Source of the DNA: Pelagibaculum spongiae | Lineage (GTDB): Bacteria > Pseudomonadota > Gammaproteobacteria > Enterobacterales > Pelagibaculaceae | Direction of reading: 5' to 3' | Assembly: GCF_003097315.1 (NCBI RefSeq) | Contig: NZ_QDDL01000003.1 | Location: forward strand, 62,001-126,000 | Length of the DNA stretch: 64,000 nucleotides | Shown here: piece after piece, positions 61,143 to 64,000 of the stretch | Layout: the number at the start of each line of letters is the position of its first letter | How positions within the stretch are numbered: the first letter of the stretch is position 1 | Made by a program: the position numbers and the translations under genes | The notes under the pieces: generated by a model | Told to the model about the DNA's origin: nothing | The model's database searches: none | Seen by the model: only the letters and a program-made list of their open reading frames with translations

Positions 61143-62838
61143 GTAACCATTCAGCATGTCACACCAACCGATCCAATTTCTCCTGAATAAAGTCCGGCCA
61201 TTTACCCGCAAATAATAACGACAAAGCTTCCCCAACACCGACCCCATTTTTTTGGCAGGTCGATATATAGCTCCGGATTCTGCAATACGCTTTCACGCCA
61301 TCCCATGAGCGGAAGCAGCCTGATATCTTCTGCTGAACCTTGCTCATACGGAAGTCCCGTTCACCCTGATTATTGGTAAACGGTGCTCGGGTATTACTCA
61401 TAAACCGCAGCACGTCTGCTTCAAAATCCCGCAGCCGCTCTAATAAATTTCTCGATTTACTTCGTGCTAATTTCCCTCGCTTTAATTGACCTTTTTTATC
61501 CGCTTTTTTTGGCTCAGGTGCCGGGCATTCCCGATCACCTGCTTTTAATATTTTTCGATATCGCTTCACCCATTTTTGACACTGCTTTTCATCCAACTCA
61601 CCCCCCGCCTCATTGACTGCTGTATTCATTTCATAAAGCAGATCTTCCATTGCCTTGGCCCACTGCTGGCCATCTTGCTCATGGGCTCGCGCCAATTCAC
61701 GTACATGATGGGCGTTACACAATACATGCAAGCACAGCACAAATCGGTAGTAGCTTTTCCAGTGATCGTGTACCAATAAACCGGTAAATTTAGGCAAGAT
61801 GTCGATCGCTTCCATTGCCTCGATACCTCTTGATTCATGCGCTTCAATCCACGTCCAGCGGTCATTGCTCGCGACATGTAGCCACTTTCGTTTACCATTG
61901 ATATTGACGCCGGTTTCATCGGCATGAATCAAATCTCCAGCACGCAAAATAGCCGGTACTAACTGAGCAAATGGCTTCAGTCGATTAAAAGCTTCCTGAT
62001 TAAAATTGGCAAGGCTACCGGTGCTGATTGGCGCATCCAATATCTCAGCGAAGTGCTTTTGAGTCCGTTCATAAGGAATCAGCTGGTAGCTCGACATATA
62101 AACCGCGTTGGCTTTAAACTCATTGCCATATTGTATTGGCCGAGTGACCCCTTGCGGAAACTCAGCAACAAACTGGTTACCCTGCTCGTCTTGTAGAATC
62201 TGCGCCCGATATTCGGTGACATATCGGGTAATACGAACATCAACTACTTGGCGGCTTTCACTGCCAACAACACGGTATTTTCCTTTCGGCAATTGGCTAC
62301 GATCAATCGTAATATCCAGCACTTCATCTGGGTCTTTCACCGGTGATAAATTACTGCCTTTATGGCCAGGCTGCCCGCCTGGGTTTTTATTGCTTTTGGC
62401 GCGCGATTTCTTTTCTCGATTAGGATCTGCCGATGGCGGAATGCTGGAGTTTTTGCTGTTTAGCCCTTTGCTATCAAGCAATATCTTAACGACGAGCATC
62501 AGCATACGAACCATCGCCACCAGTTCGGGCGGTAAGCTTTTGCTTTTGGCTAACAATCGCTCGGTTTCAGCGATGGTTTTATTAATTTCGATTGAGTCCA
62601 TGCGGTTATTATCGCACAGGTTTTCAGGGTGGTTTTTTTGTCTCTGAGGCTTACTGTGGCGACTTTTTAGAAGCGGAATGCTGATGCGCTATTCTGAGCA
62701 AAAAACATTGATAATCAGGTGTGTTAATAGCAGTTTAATGCGGCGTTTAAGTGGTATTCTGAAAGAGGTGCTTAAATTCGGGAAAATATCAAAAAACCTG
62801 TCAAGCGATTTTTATATTAAATTGTGCTGAATGGTTAC
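61143..62838 (-). mobile_element. IS66-family insertion sequence, copy 2 (1696 bp, inverted)
   Basis: Same length and ends as copy 1 (terminal GTAACCATTCAGCA), in opposite orientation, 31.8 kb away. Differences are a handful of substitutions, for example in the leader T tract. Flanks are CTTATAAT and AATTTACC, so no target duplication is visible. The transposase is intact. It separates the RAYT leader relic from RAYT 3. Confidence 0.92.
61159..62601 (-). CDS. IS66-family transposase (TnpC), copy 2
   Basis: 480 residues, equal to copy 1 except at about two positions (Ser20 and Asn near 206). DDE motifs HADETG, VHDHWKS and NNQGERD are intact. Any mobility would need host factors only, since no TnpA/TnpB genes are present. 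Confidence 0.95.
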   Translation of the reverse strand: MDSIEINKTIAETERLLAKSKSLPPELVAMVRMLMLVVKILLDSKGLNSKNSSIPPSADPNREKKSRAKSNKNPGGQPGHKGSNLSPVKDPDEVLDITIDRSQLPKGKYRVVGSESRQVVDVRITRYVTEYRAQILQDEQGNQFVAEFPQGVTRPIQYGNEFKANAVYMSSYQLIPYERTQKHFAEILDAPISTGSLANFNQEAFNRLKPFAQLVPAILRAGDLIHADETGVNINGKRKWLHVASNDRWTWIEAHESRGIEAMEAIDILPKFTGLLVHDHWKSYYRFVLCLHVLCNAHHVRELARAHEQDGQQWAKAMEDLLYEMNTAVNEAGGELDEKQCQKWVKRYRKILKAGDRECPAPEPKKADKKGQLKRGKLARSKSRNLLERLRDFEADVLRFMSNTRAPFTNNQGERDFRMSKVQQKISGCFRSWDGVKAYCRIRSYISTCQKNGVGVGEALSLLFAGKWPDFIQEKLDRLV

Positions 62839-62916
62839 AATTTACCATCTAAAACCTAGACAACAGAAACACCAGGCATGCCCGGCAAGTTAAATACACA
62901 GATTTAATTAACAGTA

Positions 62917-64000
62917 TTAGCTGGAGTTTTTTGGTGGTGGTTGATTTGCTCGCCAAACTTTCGTTTGTTGCATCACTCTTGCCTTGAACGCGCTGATATT
63001 TAGATAACTGCCTATCGCATGGGCAAATGCTCGAACGTTCGATAACGCCTTACTTTGGCCGCTCATGATTTTAGCCCACCAGACCGCAGTGGTATCGATT
63101 TTTAATCTGTCAAAAATAGGAGGCAGTTGGCTATCCATGTGATATTTTTTATCATTTCTCGCCATTCGGGCACTAGCATCAACCAGCTCCAGATAATCAT
63201 TTAATGAAAACGGCAAAGGCTTTTGCTTTACATGTGGTTCATTGGATTTATTCTTTAGGTGAGCGCTATCTGAAAAAGGTTTCAATAGAGCAAACTGATA
63301 ATCATAGCGCCGGTTTTTAATCGATTTCTTATTATTTTTAATACGAGTTTGGTTAGATGCTATTTCAGGCAGTTCAGTTTCGACTCTTGCTTGAATGGAC
63401 GTGTAATCCGATGTTTCTGGTGTTTTAGCTATGCCCGCTCGCAAAGGATTGAGGTCAACATACGCCATGCAAGTCAGCAATGCTTGTTCATCAAGCAGCG
63501 CCTGAGCTTTAAAACGGCCTTCCCAAAAACGCCCTTTGCAATGGTCTTCGGCATTAGCCAACCGAGCCAGTGGTTCATTAATCGATTTCATAAACCAGCT
63601 AATTGAATACAATCGCTTACGACATTCTTCAGCTTTGGCTTCAACATAATGAATTTCAGCTGCGCTAAGTAGGCGACGCTTTTGTGAATTGAGGTATTTT
63701 TTAACTAACGGCTCGGCATCGAACACTTTGGTATATTGCAATAATACCTGGCGCGCACTCCATTTATTGGCTCGTGCAACATCAACATAAAGCACCAGAT
63801 GGTAGTGATTGCTCATCACGGCATAGGCTGCTACATCAATTGAGAATGCCCGCGCCAGCAGATCAATTCGATCGACAATCCACTGGCGGCGATGATCATA
63901 ATTTTTTCGAAGCTCAGGCACAATCGCAGGATCTTCACCACACAACCACCCTCGCCTAACGCATCTTGAACAGGCATGCACATATGGGTTCGCTTTCGGG
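62917..64000 (-). CDS. REP-associated tyrosine transposase (Y1 HUH), copy 3, cut by the window edge
   Basis: The frame is open past the right edge: codons at the edge read PKANPYVHACSRCVRRGWLC, matching the interior of RAYT 1 (PKENPFLHVISRCVRRGWLC), so the true start is outside. Visible are SNHYHLVLYV, QVLLQYTKVF, CMAYVDLNPLRAGIAKTPE and the same C-terminal architecture, ending NSS. It is clearly more diverged from copies 1 and 2 than they are from each other, in the middle region (ARANKWSARQ) and at the C-terminus. Confidence 0.88.
   Translation of the reverse strand, partial: PKANPYVHACSRCVRRGWLCGEDPAIVPELRKNYDHRRQWIVDRIDLLARAFSIDVAAYAVMSNHYHLVLYVDVARANKWSARQVLLQYTKVFDAEPLVKKYLNSQKRRLLSAAEIHYVEAKAEECRKRLYSISWFMKSINEPLARLANAEDHCKGRFWEGRFKAQALLDEQALLTCMAYVDLNPLRAGIAKTPETSDYTSIQARVETELPEIASNQTRIKNNKKSIKNRRYDYQFALLKPFSDSAHLKNKSNEPHVKQKPLPFSLNDYLELVDASARMARNDKKYHMDSQLPPIFDRLKIDTTAVWWAKIMSGQSKALSNVRAFAHAIGSYLNISAFKARVMQQTKVWRANQPPPKNSS

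Overview
The window reads as a chromosomal segment of a marine-type gammaproteobacterium of moderate-to-low GC, probably close to the Oceanospirillales or Pseudomonadales. This rests on gene content: an NsrR-type Rrf2 repressor, Ppc, ExoI, AmpG, MgsA, YhhQ, DusA, Uup, Slt, RlmKL and a FimL-like protein, plus families such as DUF3549, DUF2058 and the TIGR04219 barrels. The species cannot be named from the sequence.

Layout. 1-12980: housekeeping genes (thiolase end, MOSC protein, NsrR, Lon, EamA exporter, Ppc, ExoI), with a decayed TerC gene and a 31-codon membrane ORF among them. 13135-15422: a two-gene island with a nuclease-fold protein translationally coupled to a PQQ/beta-propeller-like protein, possibly an orphan toxin-immunity pair. 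15711-27403: DUF3549, DUF2058, a cluster of small envelope genes, two outer-membrane barrels, AmpG, an ABC-2 exporter, MgsA, a PanE-like reductase and YhhQ. 27616-33840: accessory DNA. It holds an IS66-type element, a REP-associated tyrosine transposase (RAYT) unit, and a cassette array with four attC-like sites and no visible integrase.

33841-49065: a LolA-like/outer-membrane barrel pair, DUF6763, the uup-glutaredoxin-dusA operon, Slt, a four-repeat lipoprotein, FimL-like plus DUF836, and a secreted RHS-like protein with no toxin tip. 49119-52233: a second RAYT and a candidate effector with SH3-type proline motifs and a C-terminal domain resembling plant IQM calmodulin-binding proteins. 52485-60816: RlmKL, six identical tandem initiator tRNA genes, small membrane genes, a U32 peptidase and a GST-like protein. 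60982-64000: a leader relic of the RAYT unit, a second inverted IS66 copy and a third RAYT running off the edge.

Most housekeeping genes stand alone or in pairs, bounded by clear intrinsic terminators. The accessory parts are the cassette array, the RAYT/IS66 family, the nuclease/propeller pair and the IQM-like protein. The strongest structural evidence is in the cassette array: in all four cassettes the 7-base core at the start equals the complement of the distal core of that cassette's own attC, which is what integron recombination predicts.
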